Source: Hymenobacter rubidus
GTDB taxonomy: Bacteria > Bacteroidota > Bacteroidia > Cytophagales > Hymenobacteraceae
NCBI RefSeq assembly: GCF_016734815.1
Contig: NZ_JAERQF010000028.1
Span: forward strand, 1 to 64,000
DNA: 64,000 bases
Reading direction: 5' to 3'
The translations under genes were made by a program, and so were the position numbers. Within the stretch, counting starts at the first letter, position 1; every line of letters begins with the position of its first letter. The notes under the pieces were generated by a model that had not been told where the DNA came from, searched no databases, and saw only the letters and a program-made list of their open reading frames with translations. Positions 26,418 through 34,460 of the stretch are shown piece after piece.

Positions 26418-26468
26418 GCAACGCAAAGAAGGCCCGTCAGCATTGCTGGCGGGCCTTCTTTGCGTTGC
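26418..26468. terminator. Long bidirectional terminator
   Basis: 23-bp arms 26418-26440 and 26446-26468 with one G-T pair and a 5-base loop, with A-rich and T-rich outer parts on both sides. It separates the second M4 gene from the converging beta-barrel gene. Confidence 0.88.
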
Positions 26469-26486
26469 TGAGTAGCGGTAGCCTCG

Positions 26487-27221
26487 TTATTCGAGCGCGT
26501 AGTCCACCTTCAGCATGAGCGTGCCAAAGCTGTCGCGGTTGAGAGACGCACCGCCGAGGCGCAGGTTGATGTCATCGAGCTGGTCGGTGGTGGTGAAGTA
26601 GTAGTTGCCTTCCAGGTTGGCGCGCAGGCGCTCGTTGATGCGCACGCTGAAGCCGGCGCCCACCGGGGCCATGGCAGCAATGGCGGGATAGTCGTTGCGC
26701 TCGGGGGGCAGGAAGGAGGTAGCATCATTGGCGCGGGTGGTGCCCACGTAGGCATGGGGATTGTAGTACATCAGGCCGCCGCCGCCTTGCAGGTACACCT
26801 GCAAGGCGGGCGAATCGGCGGTGGAGGACACGAAAATGGATTCGTCGTGCAGCAGGTCGAATCGCAGGATGAGGGTGCCCAGCCCGTTGGTGCTCGTGAA
26901 GGCGAGGCCCCGTTCCTTGGCCTTGTCGCGGGCACCCATCTCAACGTACGAAAACTCGCCGGCCAAATGCATGCGCGTGGTGAGCCGCTGGCTGACGCCC
27001 AGGCTGATGGCGGGCCCGAAGAAATTGTCGGCCGGGCTGCTGCCCAGGTCGCCGTTGTAGAGGGCGGTGCCGCCGCCCAGCGTCACGTGCAAGGGGCCGC
27101 GGTAGTAGGGGCGGCCATCGGAGCCGTAGTGCCGCACTTGGTAATGGTATTGGGCCATGGCTGGCTGGCTGCTGAGGGCCCCGGCCACCAGTCCGCCAAA
27201 GAGTAACGCACGAAGACGCAT
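26487..27221 (-). CDS. Outer membrane beta-barrel protein
   Basis: A 244-residue protein with signal peptide MRLRALLFGGLVAGALSSQPAMA. The mature part is a run of alternating hydrophobic strands (HVTLGGGTALYNGDLG, HLAGEFSYVEMG, VYLQGGGGLMYYNPH, RANLEGNYYFTTTDQLDDINLRLG) ending in VDYALE, as in the OmpA-like or porin-family beta-barrels common in this phylum. The ATG at 27221 starts the signal peptide; the longer frame upstream is not coding. Function unknown, possibly a structural or sensing barrel. It shares a divergent-to-tandem minus-strand run with the TPR gene upstream, 80 bp away. Confidence 0.8.
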   Translation of the reverse strand: MRLRALLFGGLVAGALSSQPAMAQYHYQVRHYGSDGRPYYRGPLHVTLGGGTALYNGDLGSSPADNFFGPAISLGVSQRLTTRMHLAGEFSYVEMGARDKAKERGLAFTSTNGLGTLILRFDLLHDESIFVSSTADSPALQVYLQGGGGLMYYNPHAYVGTTRANDATSFLPPERNDYPAIAAMAPVGAGFSVRINERLRANLEGNYYFTTTDQLDDINLRLGGASLNRDSFGTLMLKVDYALE

Positions 27222-27300
27222 ATCAATTGCTGTAAAAATGGAAAATGCTTGGCCGACTGCTAACGCACAATCGAAAAAAATCTGTTGGAGGAGCCCACAC

Positions 27301-28077
27301 TCATTTGAAAAATCCCTGGGGGTCGGGCTGCTTCGCCAGCAGGTCGCTGATGAGGTTGAAGTCGAGGCTGGTAACGCTGGCGCTCTGGCCTTTGTGCACG
27401 GCGGCCCAGGCTTCGGGGTATTTTTCCTGGTAGTAGAGGCCACGGGCCAGCTGCTGCCAGGCCACGGCGTTGGCGGGGTCGGCAGCGGTGGCGCGTTGCA
27501 GCAGTTCCAGGCCGGTGGTGAGGTCTTTTTTCTTCTTGGTTTGCCCGTAGCGCAGCAGGTAGCTCGTGCCCAGGTCGCTCATCATAGCCGAGCTGGTAGG
27601 GGCCAGGGCCAGGCCTTTGTTCAGGAGGGCAATGGCCGCATCGGGCGTGGGCTGGGCGCTGGCCACTATGCCAAGGCCGCGGTAGGCTTCCGCGTTTTGC
27701 GGGTTGAGCAGCCAGGCCAGGTTGAAGCGGTAAACGGCCGTGTCGGGCTGGTTTTCGCGCAGGTACTCGTAGCCCTTGTTGGTGAAAAAGGTGCTGGCCT
27801 CGGCCGTCGAAGCAAAGCTGGCGGCAATGGCTTTAAGCTGCGCCTCGCCAATGATTTGCGTGGCCTGGGCCGGGCTCAGGCCGCCAAACAACGGTTGCAG
27901 CCGGGCAGGACGGGGCGGCGCGGACGCCGCAGCCGTGGCCATGCTGCCGTCGGGGTTGGCGGCGGAAGTGGTGCGGCCCTTGCGCTGGGCCTGGGCCGGG
28001 GCGGCTGCCAGCGCCGCCAGCAGCAGCGCGGCGGCCATCAGTTGTGCCCGGGAGGTAAGCGAAGCAGAAATCAACAC
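27301..28077 (-). CDS. Exported tetratricopeptide-repeat protein
   Basis: About 258 residues. The signal peptide (hydrophobic run MAAALLLAALAAAPAQA preceded by a hydrophilic lead with Arg) is best read from the GTG at 28077; an ATG at 28038 is an alternative lacking the positive charge. After a low-complexity linker (residues 32-60), five or so TPR-like helix pairs follow: FTNKGYEYLRENQPDTAVYRFNLAWLLNPQNAEAYRGLGI, AIALLNKGLALAPTSSAMMSDLGTSYL, GLELLQRATAADPANAVAWQQLARGLYYQ. TPR proteins act as binding scaffolds; the partner is unknown. A TATCTTTG element at 28142-28149 supports the start region. Confidence 0.8.
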   Translation of the reverse strand: MLISASLTSRAQLMAAALLLAALAAAPAQAQRKGRTTSAANPDGSMATAAASAPPRPARLQPLFGGLSPAQATQIIGEAQLKAIAASFASTAEASTFFTNKGYEYLRENQPDTAVYRFNLAWLLNPQNAEAYRGLGIVASAQPTPDAAIALLNKGLALAPTSSAMMSDLGTSYLLRYGQTKKKKDLTTGLELLQRATAADPANAVAWQQLARGLYYQEKYPEAWAAVHKGQSASVTSLDFNLISDLLAKQPDPQGFFK

Positions 28078-28141
28078 GAATACAGAATAAATAATTGGGA
28101 AGGAGGCTGCTGCCCTAATAACCAGTTTGGTGCAGTTCCGA

Positions 28142-28149
28142 CAAAGATA
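28142..28149 (-). promoter_or_regulatory. Bacteroidota -7 element TATCTTTG for the TPR gene
   Basis: TATCTTTG on the minus strand, identical to the element at 9184-9191, about 65 bp before the GTG start. No clear -33 partner. Confidence 0.5.
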
Positions 28150-28269
28150 AAGCCAACACCGCGAAGGGCTGCCGATGGCCCTCAACGATGCCCGGCGCAA
28201 ACTGCCAGGCCCGCCAGGGCGTAGGTGCTCCGCCCACCGGCCTTCGGCGGGCTTTTGTAGAATCATGCT

Positions 28270-29154
28270 ATGCGCCGTTTCTTTCTGCTGGCCCCCGTGG
28301 CCGTGCTGCTGGCCCTGGTGGCCCTGGTGGCCGTCACCGAGTACGCCATGGCCCGCCCCAGTCACCGCACCAAAGACGTGGCCTATTTGCCAAATTCGGC
28401 CCCCGATTTTGATAGCGCGCGGCACATTCTGGACGTGTACTCGCCCAATAAACCAGTTCCGAATGGCGCAGGCTACCCGGTGGTGCTGTTCATTCACGGC
28501 GGCAGCTGGACGAGCGGCAACAAGAACATCTACACCTTCATCGGCCGGCGGCTGGCCAAGCAGGGCGTGGTGGCCGTGCTCATCAACTACCGCCTCGCGC
28601 CGCCCGTGCACGTGCCCGAGCAGGCCGCCGACTGCGCCCGCGCCCTGGCCTGGACGGTGCAGAACATCAAGCAATACGGCGGCGACCCGGCCCGCGTGTT
28701 CGTGATGGGCCACTCGGCCGGCGGCGGCCTGGCGGCCCTGCTCGCCACCGACGACGAGCTGCTGGCTCGCTACGGCCTGCCCCGCAACCCCGTGCGCGGC
28801 GCCATCCTCGACGACCCCGCCGGCCTCGACATGTACAGCTACCTCAAGGAAATGAAGTACGAGGGCGATGCACAGTACAAAGTGCCTTTCGGCAACGACC
28901 CGCTGGTGTGGAAATCCGTGTCGCCCATCTACAAAATCAAGCCCGGCCTGCCGCCGTTCATCTTCTACATCGGGGGCGAGACGTATCCCAGCATCAGCGG
29001 CAGCTCGGGGCGCTTCCGCGACCGGCTGAAAGTCACCGGGCAGCCCGCGCCCTATACCGTTATTCCCGGCCGGCACCACATTCCGATGGTGTTGCAGCTG
29101 TATTGGCAGCACAACATCATCTACCAGGGCCTGCTAAAGTTGGTGGGGGCCTAG
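28270..29154 (+). CDS. Alpha/beta hydrolase, esterase/lipase of the HSL type
   Basis: A 294-residue enzyme with an N-terminal membrane or signal segment (residues 3-24). VVLFIHGGSW (72-80) provides the oxyanion hole, VMGHSAGGG the nucleophile Ser149, and GRHHIPM near residue 267 the catalytic His; an Asp around FYIGGETYPSISG is the expected acid. This is the BD-FAE/hormone-sensitive lipase arrangement that cleaves carboxylic esters. Periplasmic or membrane-attached location is inferred. It is divergent from the TPR gene and followed by a palindromic repeat. Confidence 0.88.
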   Translation: MRRFFLLAPVAVLLALVALVAVTEYAMARPSHRTKDVAYLPNSAPDFDSARHILDVYSPNKPVPNGAGYPVVLFIHGGSWTSGNKNIYTFIGRRLAKQGVVAVLINYRLAPPVHVPEQAADCARALAWTVQNIKQYGGDPARVFVMGHSAGGGLAALLATDDELLARYGLPRNPVRGAILDDPAGLDMYSYLKEMKYEGDAQYKVPFGNDPLVWKSVSPIYKIKPGLPPFIFYIGGETYPSISGSSGRFRDRLKVTGQPAPYTVIPGRHHIPMVLQLYWQHNIIYQGLLKLVGA

Positions 29155-29194
29155 CACGGGTAATCGTAGAAGTCGGGTAATCGTAGGTAAAAAG

Positions 29195-29290
29195 GCCCGT
29201 CATGCTGAGCGCAGTCGAAGCATCTCTACCGTGGAAGTAATTATTTACTCTCGCGGTAGAGATGCTTCGACTGCGCTCAGCATGACGGGC
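29195..29290. repeat. Palindrome, 37-bp perfect arms
   Basis: Arms 29195-29231 and 29254-29290 are exact complements around the core GAGCGCAGTCGAAGCATC, with a 22-base AT-rich centre. Same family as 35916-36003, 44674-44763 and the outer part of 19103-19349. Confidence 0.97.
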
Positions 29291-29330
29291 TGATTATTCA
29301 ATTTCAAACATCACCCACATAGCCTGCCCC

Positions 29331-29822
29331 TCACCCGAACAGCCCGCCTTGCCGCACTGGCTGTTCAAACTCCAGCAGCCACTTCTTGCGGTGCATGCCG
29401 CCGGCGTAGCCCGTGAGGCTGCCATCGGCCCCGATGACGCGGTGGCAGGGCCACACAATGGCCAGCGGGTTCTGCCCATTAGCCGCGCCCACGGCCCGGA
29501 CGGATTTGGGGTTGTTCAGCAGCCGGGCCACATCGAAGTAGGAAGCCGTGCGGCCGTAGCCAATGCCGGTCAGTGCCTGCCACACCTGCCGCTGGAAATC
29601 GGTGCCGAAGGCGGGGGCGTAGGTCAGGTTGAAATCCCGCAGCTCGCGTTGGAAATAGGCCCGAAGCTGCTGATGGGCCGGACGCAGGCAATCGGAAATG
29701 GCGGTTGGCGCGGTTGCTTCGGCCGTTTCATTCAGAAACGAAACGGCGCTCAGGCCCGCATCGGAGCCGGTGAGGGCCAGCGGGCCGAGCGGCGTGAGCA
29801 GGATGGCAGTGGCATTGTTCAT
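29331..29822 (-). CDS. ogt: Methylated-DNA--protein-cysteine S-methyltransferase
   Basis: A 163-residue suicide repair protein that moves methyl groups from O6-methylguanine (and O4-methylthymine) to its own cysteine. The active-site motif PCHRVI (Cys126) and the DNA-binding segment FQRQVWQALTGIGYGRTASYFDVARLL, with RAVGAANGQNPLAIV, are complete. The short N-terminal ribonuclease-like domain is present, so it is an Ogt-type single-function enzyme without an Ada regulatory domain. Lone gene, upstream of an imperfect inverted repeat. Confidence 0.95.
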   Translation of the reverse strand: MNNATAILLTPLGPLALTGSDAGLSAVSFLNETAEATAPTAISDCLRPAHQQLRAYFQRELRDFNLTYAPAFGTDFQRQVWQALTGIGYGRTASYFDVARLLNNPKSVRAVGAANGQNPLAIVWPCHRVIGADGSLTGYAGGMHRKKWLLEFEQPVRQGGLFG

Positions 29823-29851
29823 GCCCTAAAAATACGCGGACGTTGAGCGGT

Positions 29852-29937
29852 GTAGCGACGCCATACTTCGCGTCTCGGCGCCTGCCACATCGCTACGAGA
29901 CGCGGAATACACAAAGCCTGCACTACGGCTATATTGG
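29852..29937. repeat. Imperfect inverted repeat
   Basis: Core CGCGTCTCG (29869-29877) and its complement (29896-29904), with looser GTAG and CTAC ends. It lies between ogt and the patatin gene and resembles the other intergenic palindromes in placement only. Confidence 0.6.
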
Positions 29938-30018
29938 GTTGGAAATACGTCTTGAACGGCGTCAATGAGTAGCTTTGGTGGCCTTTGCAGTCAGTCTTTT
30001 ACCATTGTTTACGCTGTC

Positions 30019-31347
30019 ATGTCCGAACCCTACAACATCCTTTCCCTTGACGGTGGCGGCTCCTGGGCCTTAATTCAGGTGAAGTGCCTGCAAAGGCTTT
30101 TTGGCGACGAGGCCACCGGGCACAGCATCCTGCGGCACTTCCAGCTGGTGGCGGCCAACTCTGGCGGCAGCATTGTGCTGGCCGGGCTGGTCGCCGATTT
30201 GCCGCTGTCGGCCATTCTGCAAATCTTTCGAACGGAGCACATCCGCCGCGACATTTTTTCGCCCACCGACCAGGGCTTCTGGCATTGGTGGCACGAGCTG
30301 GTGGCCCGCTTTAAATGGGACAAGCTCAACGTGGGTCCGCGCTACTCCACCCCACACAAACTGGAGGCGCTGGACACCCAACTGGACCGCATCGAGGCGC
30401 AGTACCGCGCCGTCAGCCGCCCGGCGGGTGGTGTCTCGGCACTGTGCCTCGATGATGTGCCGACCTACGTGGGCGGCACTGCCGATAAGGGCCCGCACGT
30501 CCTCATTACCACTTTCGACTACAACCGGCAACGCTCGACATTCTTCCGGTCCGACCGTACCAGCCTGGGCGATAGCGCCGTTCTGCAAAGGGCCATCGAC
30601 CCGGCTACTCCGGCCAGCCCGAAGCATAAAGGAATTCGTTTGCTCGAAGCGGTGCACGCGTCGAGCACCGCCCCGGTCAACTTCTTCGATGCGCCGGCCC
30701 GGATTTCGCTCAATGGCCAGGTCAATCACCTCTGGGACGGGGGCGTGGCCGGCTACAACAACCCCGTGCTGGCCGCCGTGACCGAAGCGCTGACCAACAA
30801 TGTCCCCGCTGCCGATGTCCGGGTGCTATCCATCGGCACCGGCACCCAGGTGTTTCCGGTGCGCCTGCCCGGGCAGGCCAAACCCGAGTTTGCCGCCCTC
30901 GTGACCGAGCCCGTTGCCGAAGCCGGCTTTCTGGCCGATATCCGCAAGCTCGCCTCGTCCATCCTCAGCGCCCCGCCCGATGCGGCGTCCTTCGTCGCAT
31001 TCACGGCGCTCAATCCAGGCTTCGTGCAAAACGGCTGCAAAAATGTAAACTTCGTGCGGGCCAACCCCAGCGTGCAGCCGTTGTGGAACGGCACCCGCTG
31101 GACGGCTCCCGTGGGCTTCGATGAGCCGGCCATCAAGGCTATTCAACAAATTGAACTGGATGCCATCACCGACGAATCAGTTGACCTGATAGTGAACATC
31201 TGCAACGCCTGGCTGAATAATACGCTTCCCAACCAGCCTATTCGCGCCAGTGCCACACTCGAGTGCCTGGTAGGGCAGCCTGATTTTACCGCCGTGCAGC
31301 AGCAGTTCAAATTAGTTTTTCCTAACATCCCCGCACAGCTACCATAG
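30019..31347 (+). CDS. Patatin-like phospholipase
   Basis: A 442-residue cytoplasmic or membrane-associated lipid hydrolase. MSEPYNILSLDGGGSWALIQ holds the glycine-rich oxyanion loop and LWDGGVAGYNNP the catalytic Asp of the Ser-Asp dyad. The nucleophile elbow reads AANSGGS instead of the usual GxSxG, so the first Gly is replaced by Ala; the Ser is kept. The protein is longer than minimal patatins, with a C-terminal helical part after residue 320. The ATG at 30019 fits the family N-terminus; the 18-codon upstream frame is not needed. Natural substrate unknown. Confidence 0.85.
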   Translation: MSEPYNILSLDGGGSWALIQVKCLQRLFGDEATGHSILRHFQLVAANSGGSIVLAGLVADLPLSAILQIFRTEHIRRDIFSPTDQGFWHWWHELVARFKWDKLNVGPRYSTPHKLEALDTQLDRIEAQYRAVSRPAGGVSALCLDDVPTYVGGTADKGPHVLITTFDYNRQRSTFFRSDRTSLGDSAVLQRAIDPATPASPKHKGIRLLEAVHASSTAPVNFFDAPARISLNGQVNHLWDGGVAGYNNPVLAAVTEALTNNVPAADVRVLSIGTGTQVFPVRLPGQAKPEFAALVTEPVAEAGFLADIRKLASSILSAPPDAASFVAFTALNPGFVQNGCKNVNFVRANPSVQPLWNGTRWTAPVGFDEPAIKAIQQIELDAITDESVDLIVNICNAWLNNTLPNQPIRASATLECLVGQPDFTAVQQQFKLVFPNIPAQLP

Positions 31348-31353
31348 CGCCCC

Positions 31354-32556
31354 TCACCCCAGCAGCTCCGGTAGCCGGACCCGCCGCCGGGACGACTTGG
31401 CGGCCGCTACCACGGCCTGGGCTTGGAGCAGGGCTTCGGCGCTGGGCTGGTGCAGCACGCGGGCGGGGCCGGGCTGCGAGAGGTCGGCATCCCAGAGGCC
31501 GGACCGGTGCCACTGGTCGAGGTGGTCCCAGTCGGGCCGGTCGATGAGCGGATAGATGCACACGCCTTGCAGCGGCAGGCCCTTGCGCAGCACGTGGGCG
31601 CACTCCTCAGCTATCATTTTCCACCAGATGGGGCGGTCCACGCCGGGGTGGCTGGTTTCGGTGATGGCGAAGGGGCGGCCGTAGCGCTGGTAGGCCTTGC
31701 GCAGCAGCTTGTGCAGCGGCACCCAGCGCGGGTCCATTTCGGGGTCGTTCCAGCCCAGCTTGCGGTAGGGGTGCAGTTGCCACTGGTTGTCGTAGTAGTA
31801 GTTGAAGCCCACAATGTCGAGCAGCTCGGGGCTGCCGCCCAGTTCCGGGCACAGCCGGCCGCAGAGGATGTCGGTGGCCTGAAATTGGTTGTTGTGGGCG
31901 TCGCGGGCCTCGCGGCGGTGGCTGGCCCAGGGGTTGGGCGGCGGCACGATGCTGATGAGCGGCTCGGTGGTGAGCAGGCGGATGCTGGGGTCGGCCTCGC
32001 GCAGGGCGTAGCTGCCCTCGATGTAGGCGCGCATCAAGCCGTATTTCACGCGCCAGCCCTGGCCGTGGCAGTAGGGCGAAGTGCCGTTGGCCTCGCCGCC
32101 GAGCCAGCTGATAAAGCTGACTTCGTTGATGGGCGTGACGATGAGCACCTCGTCGGGCCGCTCGGAACGGTAGAAATCCACGAAGGCACGGCAGAGCGCG
32201 GCAAAGCGCCGGGCAAACATGGGGTGCAGCGGCGTGAGGTCGTCGGGGTAGCCGAAGTGGCACAGGTCCCAGATTTGCTGAATGCCGTGGCGCTTGCCGG
32301 CGTCCAGCATGGTTTTCACGGTGCTGAAATCGTAGTGGTAGGGCGTTTTCTCAATCATGGCCCAGCGAATGCCCTCGCGCACGGTGCCGATGTTGAACGG
32401 CTTCTGGGCGGCATAGTCTTCGTCAATCAGCTGCAAATGGCCGGTGAGGGGCAGGAAATCGACGCGGTTGCCAAAGGCGTTGAGCTGGTCGGTGCATTCG
32501 TAGCCGCCCCACCAAAACGAGCGGAACGGGTTGGAGTCGGGGGTCAGTATTGCCAT
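31354..32556 (-). CDS. GH1-like (clan A) TIM-barrel glycosidase
   Basis: A 400-residue protein without signal peptide. It has the layout of a retaining beta-glycosidase barrel: WWGGYECTDQLN at the start, VREGIRWAMIE, the probable acid/base Glu in IVTPINEVSFISWLGG and the probable nucleophile Glu in PFAITETSHPGVDRP, with VGFNYYYDNQW between them. Similar proteins are sometimes annotated as family 1 glycosyl hydrolases or wrongly as amine oxidases. Cytoplasmic location suggests action on a small glycoside. It converges with the patatin gene, with only 6 bp between the stops. Confidence 0.7.
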   Translation of the reverse strand: MAILTPDSNPFRSFWWGGYECTDQLNAFGNRVDFLPLTGHLQLIDEDYAAQKPFNIGTVREGIRWAMIEKTPYHYDFSTVKTMLDAGKRHGIQQIWDLCHFGYPDDLTPLHPMFARRFAALCRAFVDFYRSERPDEVLIVTPINEVSFISWLGGEANGTSPYCHGQGWRVKYGLMRAYIEGSYALREADPSIRLLTTEPLISIVPPPNPWASHRREARDAHNNQFQATDILCGRLCPELGGSPELLDIVGFNYYYDNQWQLHPYRKLGWNDPEMDPRWVPLHKLLRKAYQRYGRPFAITETSHPGVDRPIWWKMIAEECAHVLRKGLPLQGVCIYPLIDRPDWDHLDQWHRSGLWDADLSQPGPARVLHQPSAEALLQAQAVVAAAKSSRRRVRLPELLG

Positions 32557-32668
32557 AGGAGGAAGCTGCGTAATAGGCGAATGCCCGCGCCCGCTGGTTG
32601 GGCGAGCGCGGGCAAGGTATGGCTTAAACCGAAAAATGGCGCCGGAGGTTAAGGCCGCGGTTATTGGA

Positions 32669-32764
32669 CCCGTAGGCGGAGTACCCCGAAATTCTATTTC
32701 GGCCCGCGTTGGACGACTCGCGCTGGTGGGCCGAAATGAAATTTCGGGGTACTCCGCCTACGGG
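32669..32764. repeat. Inverted repeat, 25-bp perfect arms, covering a stop codon
   Basis: Arms 32669-32693 and 32740-32764 are exact complements (core GGCGGAGTACCCCGAAAT); an inner pair ATTTCGGCCC (32696-32705) and its complement (32728-32737) makes a second stem. The stop codon of the CDF gene, 32758-32760, lies inside the right arm. Confidence 0.97.
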
Positions 32765-33690
32765 TGTTTGGCGGCCTGCACCAGGTTTTTTGCCTCGATG
32801 AAAATGCGCTGCACCTCCGGGTGCTCGGCCCGGATGGCGTCCTGCAAGTGCTCCACTGCCGCCGCTACCTGCGTCGAAGAGAGGTTGTCGGCGAAGTCCA
32901 CGTCCAGCGCCATGATGACGTCGTTCGGGCCAAGGTACATGGTGAGCGGCGAGCGAATTTCGCGCACCTGCGGCTGGGCGCGGGCAATGCGCTCCAGGTT
33001 GGCCAGCGTGACGGCGTCCACGCCGGTGCCCACCAGCAGACCCTTGGTGCGGCCCACCAGGAACACGGCCACGGCCATCAGCAGCAGCCCAATGGCAACG
33101 GACGCGCCGCCATCAAAGTACGGGTTGTTCAGCCAGTGCCCCAAAAACACGCCGATGCCCGCCAGCGCCAGGCCAATGAGCGCAGCCAGGTTTTCCATCA
33201 CCGAGGCGAACACGGCCGGGTCGCGGCTGGTGCGCAGCATCGTCACGAAGCCCACATTGCCACTCGATTGGGCCAGCAGGGCTTTCACCGACAAGTAAAA
33301 CGCAATGCCCTCGAACAGGAACGACAGGCCCAGCACCACGTAGTTCCAGCCAGCTTCTTCGAGCGGCTCGGGGTGTTGAATGTGCTTAACCCCCTCATAA
33401 AACGACATGCCGCCGCCAATGGCGAAGATGAGCACGGCCACAATCAGGCCCCAGAAATACAGTTCCTTGCTGTGGCCAAACGGGTGCTCGGCATCGGCCG
33501 GCCGGGCGCTTTGCGCGGTTCCGTAGAGCAGCAGCCCACTGTTGCCGGTATCAACCAGCGAGTGAATGCCTTCGGAGAGCATGGCCGACGAGCCGGTGAA
33601 ATACGCCGCCACGAACTTGCTGACGGCAATGGCGACGTTGGCAGCAATGCCGCCGTAGAGGGAGAGTTTAGATGCGTTTGCGTTGGCCAT
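32758..33690 (-). CDS. Cation diffusion facilitator family transporter
   Basis: A 310-residue inner-membrane metal exporter with six predicted membrane segments. The metal site HSLVD in SEGIHSLVDTGNSGLLL (helix 2) and the second site near ENLAALIG (helix 5, usually HxxxD) are visible; the second site reads ASVMENLAA, so the His is replaced. A cytoplasmic domain follows residue 220 (MYLGPNDVIMALDVDFAD). Members export Zn, Fe, Mn or Co against protons; the altered second site makes the metal uncertain. The ATG at 33690 begins MANANASKLSLYGG, the usual start. The last codons are within a palindrome. Confidence 0.88.
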   Translation of the reverse strand: MANANASKLSLYGGIAANVAIAVSKFVAAYFTGSSAMLSEGIHSLVDTGNSGLLLYGTAQSARPADAEHPFGHSKELYFWGLIVAVLIFAIGGGMSFYEGVKHIQHPEPLEEAGWNYVVLGLSFLFEGIAFYLSVKALLAQSSGNVGFVTMLRTSRDPAVFASVMENLAALIGLALAGIGVFLGHWLNNPYFDGGASVAIGLLLMAVAVFLVGRTKGLLVGTGVDAVTLANLERIARAQPQVREIRSPLTMYLGPNDVIMALDVDFADNLSSTQVAAAVEHLQDAIRAEHPEVQRIFIEAKNLVQAAKHP

Positions 33691-33745
33691 AGGTCCGCAA
33701 GTACGCAGGAAATGCCGCTGGCGTTGGTATCCGGCCAGGCCGCCG

Positions 33746-33958
33746 CTACCGCCGCCGCCGCTGGCGCAGGCGAAACCACTGGGCCACGCGTAGCCCAATC
33801 AGCCCGGCCAACAGCCCCGGAACGAACAGCAGCAGCACCCAAGTATTGGCCTCGTTGTAGGACGTGTGGGTGAGGTTGGCCAGGTTTATCATGAAATCGC
33901 AGCAGTACCAGAAGGCAACGTGCACGAACTGGGCGAGCAAGTGAGCCAGCGTACTCAT
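33746..33958 (-). CDS. Small membrane protein of unknown function
   Basis: A 70-residue protein with two hydrophobic segments (AHLLAQFVHVAFWYCCDF and TWVLLLFVPGLLAGLIGL) and a basic tail RLRQRRRR, which should face the cytoplasm. The start overlaps the stop of the upstream gene by ATGA, so translation is probably coupled. No family recognised. Confidence 0.65.
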   Translation of the reverse strand: MSTLAHLLAQFVHVAFWYCCDFMINLANLTHTSYNEANTWVLLLFVPGLLAGLIGLRVAQWFRLRQRRRR

Positions 33959-34314
33959 ACGCGGCGGGCCCGGCCAAGCCGGTGAATGGTGCGGGCATTG
34001 CGCAGCGCCCCGTAGGTGAGCCAAAGGAGCAAGCCGGGAATCAGGACCAGGTAAAACAGGAGGTTGAACAAGCCGTACCGCGCCCGCCCGCCCACCAACA
34101 GGCCCCGCACGGTGAGTGCGTATAGCTTTCGGAGCCGGAAAAATGCCGGGCTGTTGGCCGGCGTGGCGTGCGGGCAGCCGCGCGCCGCACAGTAGCGGGT
34201 GCAGCGGGCCGCCTGGTAGTACGTGGTGGGCGCGTGCGGTGCCGTTTCATTCACCCAAAAGCCGAACAGGAGCGGCAGGGCGGCAAGGCAAAGGGTGAGG
34301 AGCAGGGGACGCAC
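33955..34314 (-). CDS. Membrane protein with Cys-rich loop, unknown function
   Basis: A 119-residue protein read from a GTG at 34314. The N-terminal hydrophobic segment (PLLLTLCLAALPLLFGFW) is followed by a periplasmic loop with three cysteines (CTRYCAARGC), and a second hydrophobic segment YGLFNLLFYLVLIPGLLLWL precedes a basic tail. The next gene starts inside its stop codon, and both have two membrane segments and basic ends, so they may form a complex. No known family. Confidence 0.6.
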   Translation of the reverse strand: MRPLLLTLCLAALPLLFGFWVNETAPHAPTTYYQAARCTRYCAARGCPHATPANSPAFFRLRKLYALTVRGLLVGGRARYGLFNLLFYLVLIPGLLLWLTYGALRNARTIHRLGRARRV

Positions 34315-34353
34315 GGGGCAATTTGGGAATGGCCGATAGGAGACGGGCGAAAT

Positions 34354-34443
34354 GTAGCGCGGACTCTGCGAGTCCGCGTTTCGTTCGTGCGTTTGAACAT
34401 TCGGCTGCGCAGACGAAACGCGGACTCGCAGAGTCCACGCTAC
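34354..34443. repeat. Inverted repeat, 31-bp arms with an internal hairpin in each arm
   Basis: Arms 34354-34384 and 34413-34443 match at 30 of 31. Each arm contains its own stem CGCGGACT/AGTCCGCG, so a folded strand would be clover-shaped. A related element with GCGAACT/AGTTCGC stems is at 54876-54958. Confidence 0.95.
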
Positions 34444-34448
34444 GGCGC

Positions 34449-34456
34449 TACTTTCG
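34449..34456 (+). promoter_or_regulatory. Possible -7 element TACTTTCG directly before the permease
   Basis: One mismatch to TAnnTTTG and only 4 bp before the ATG, which would give an almost leaderless transcript. Confidence 0.35.
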
Positions 34457-34460
34457 CCCC

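Noticed and set aside
28078..29112. Long N-terminal extension of the TPR protein
   Set aside because: It is antisense to the esterase gene; the signal peptide starts at 28077.
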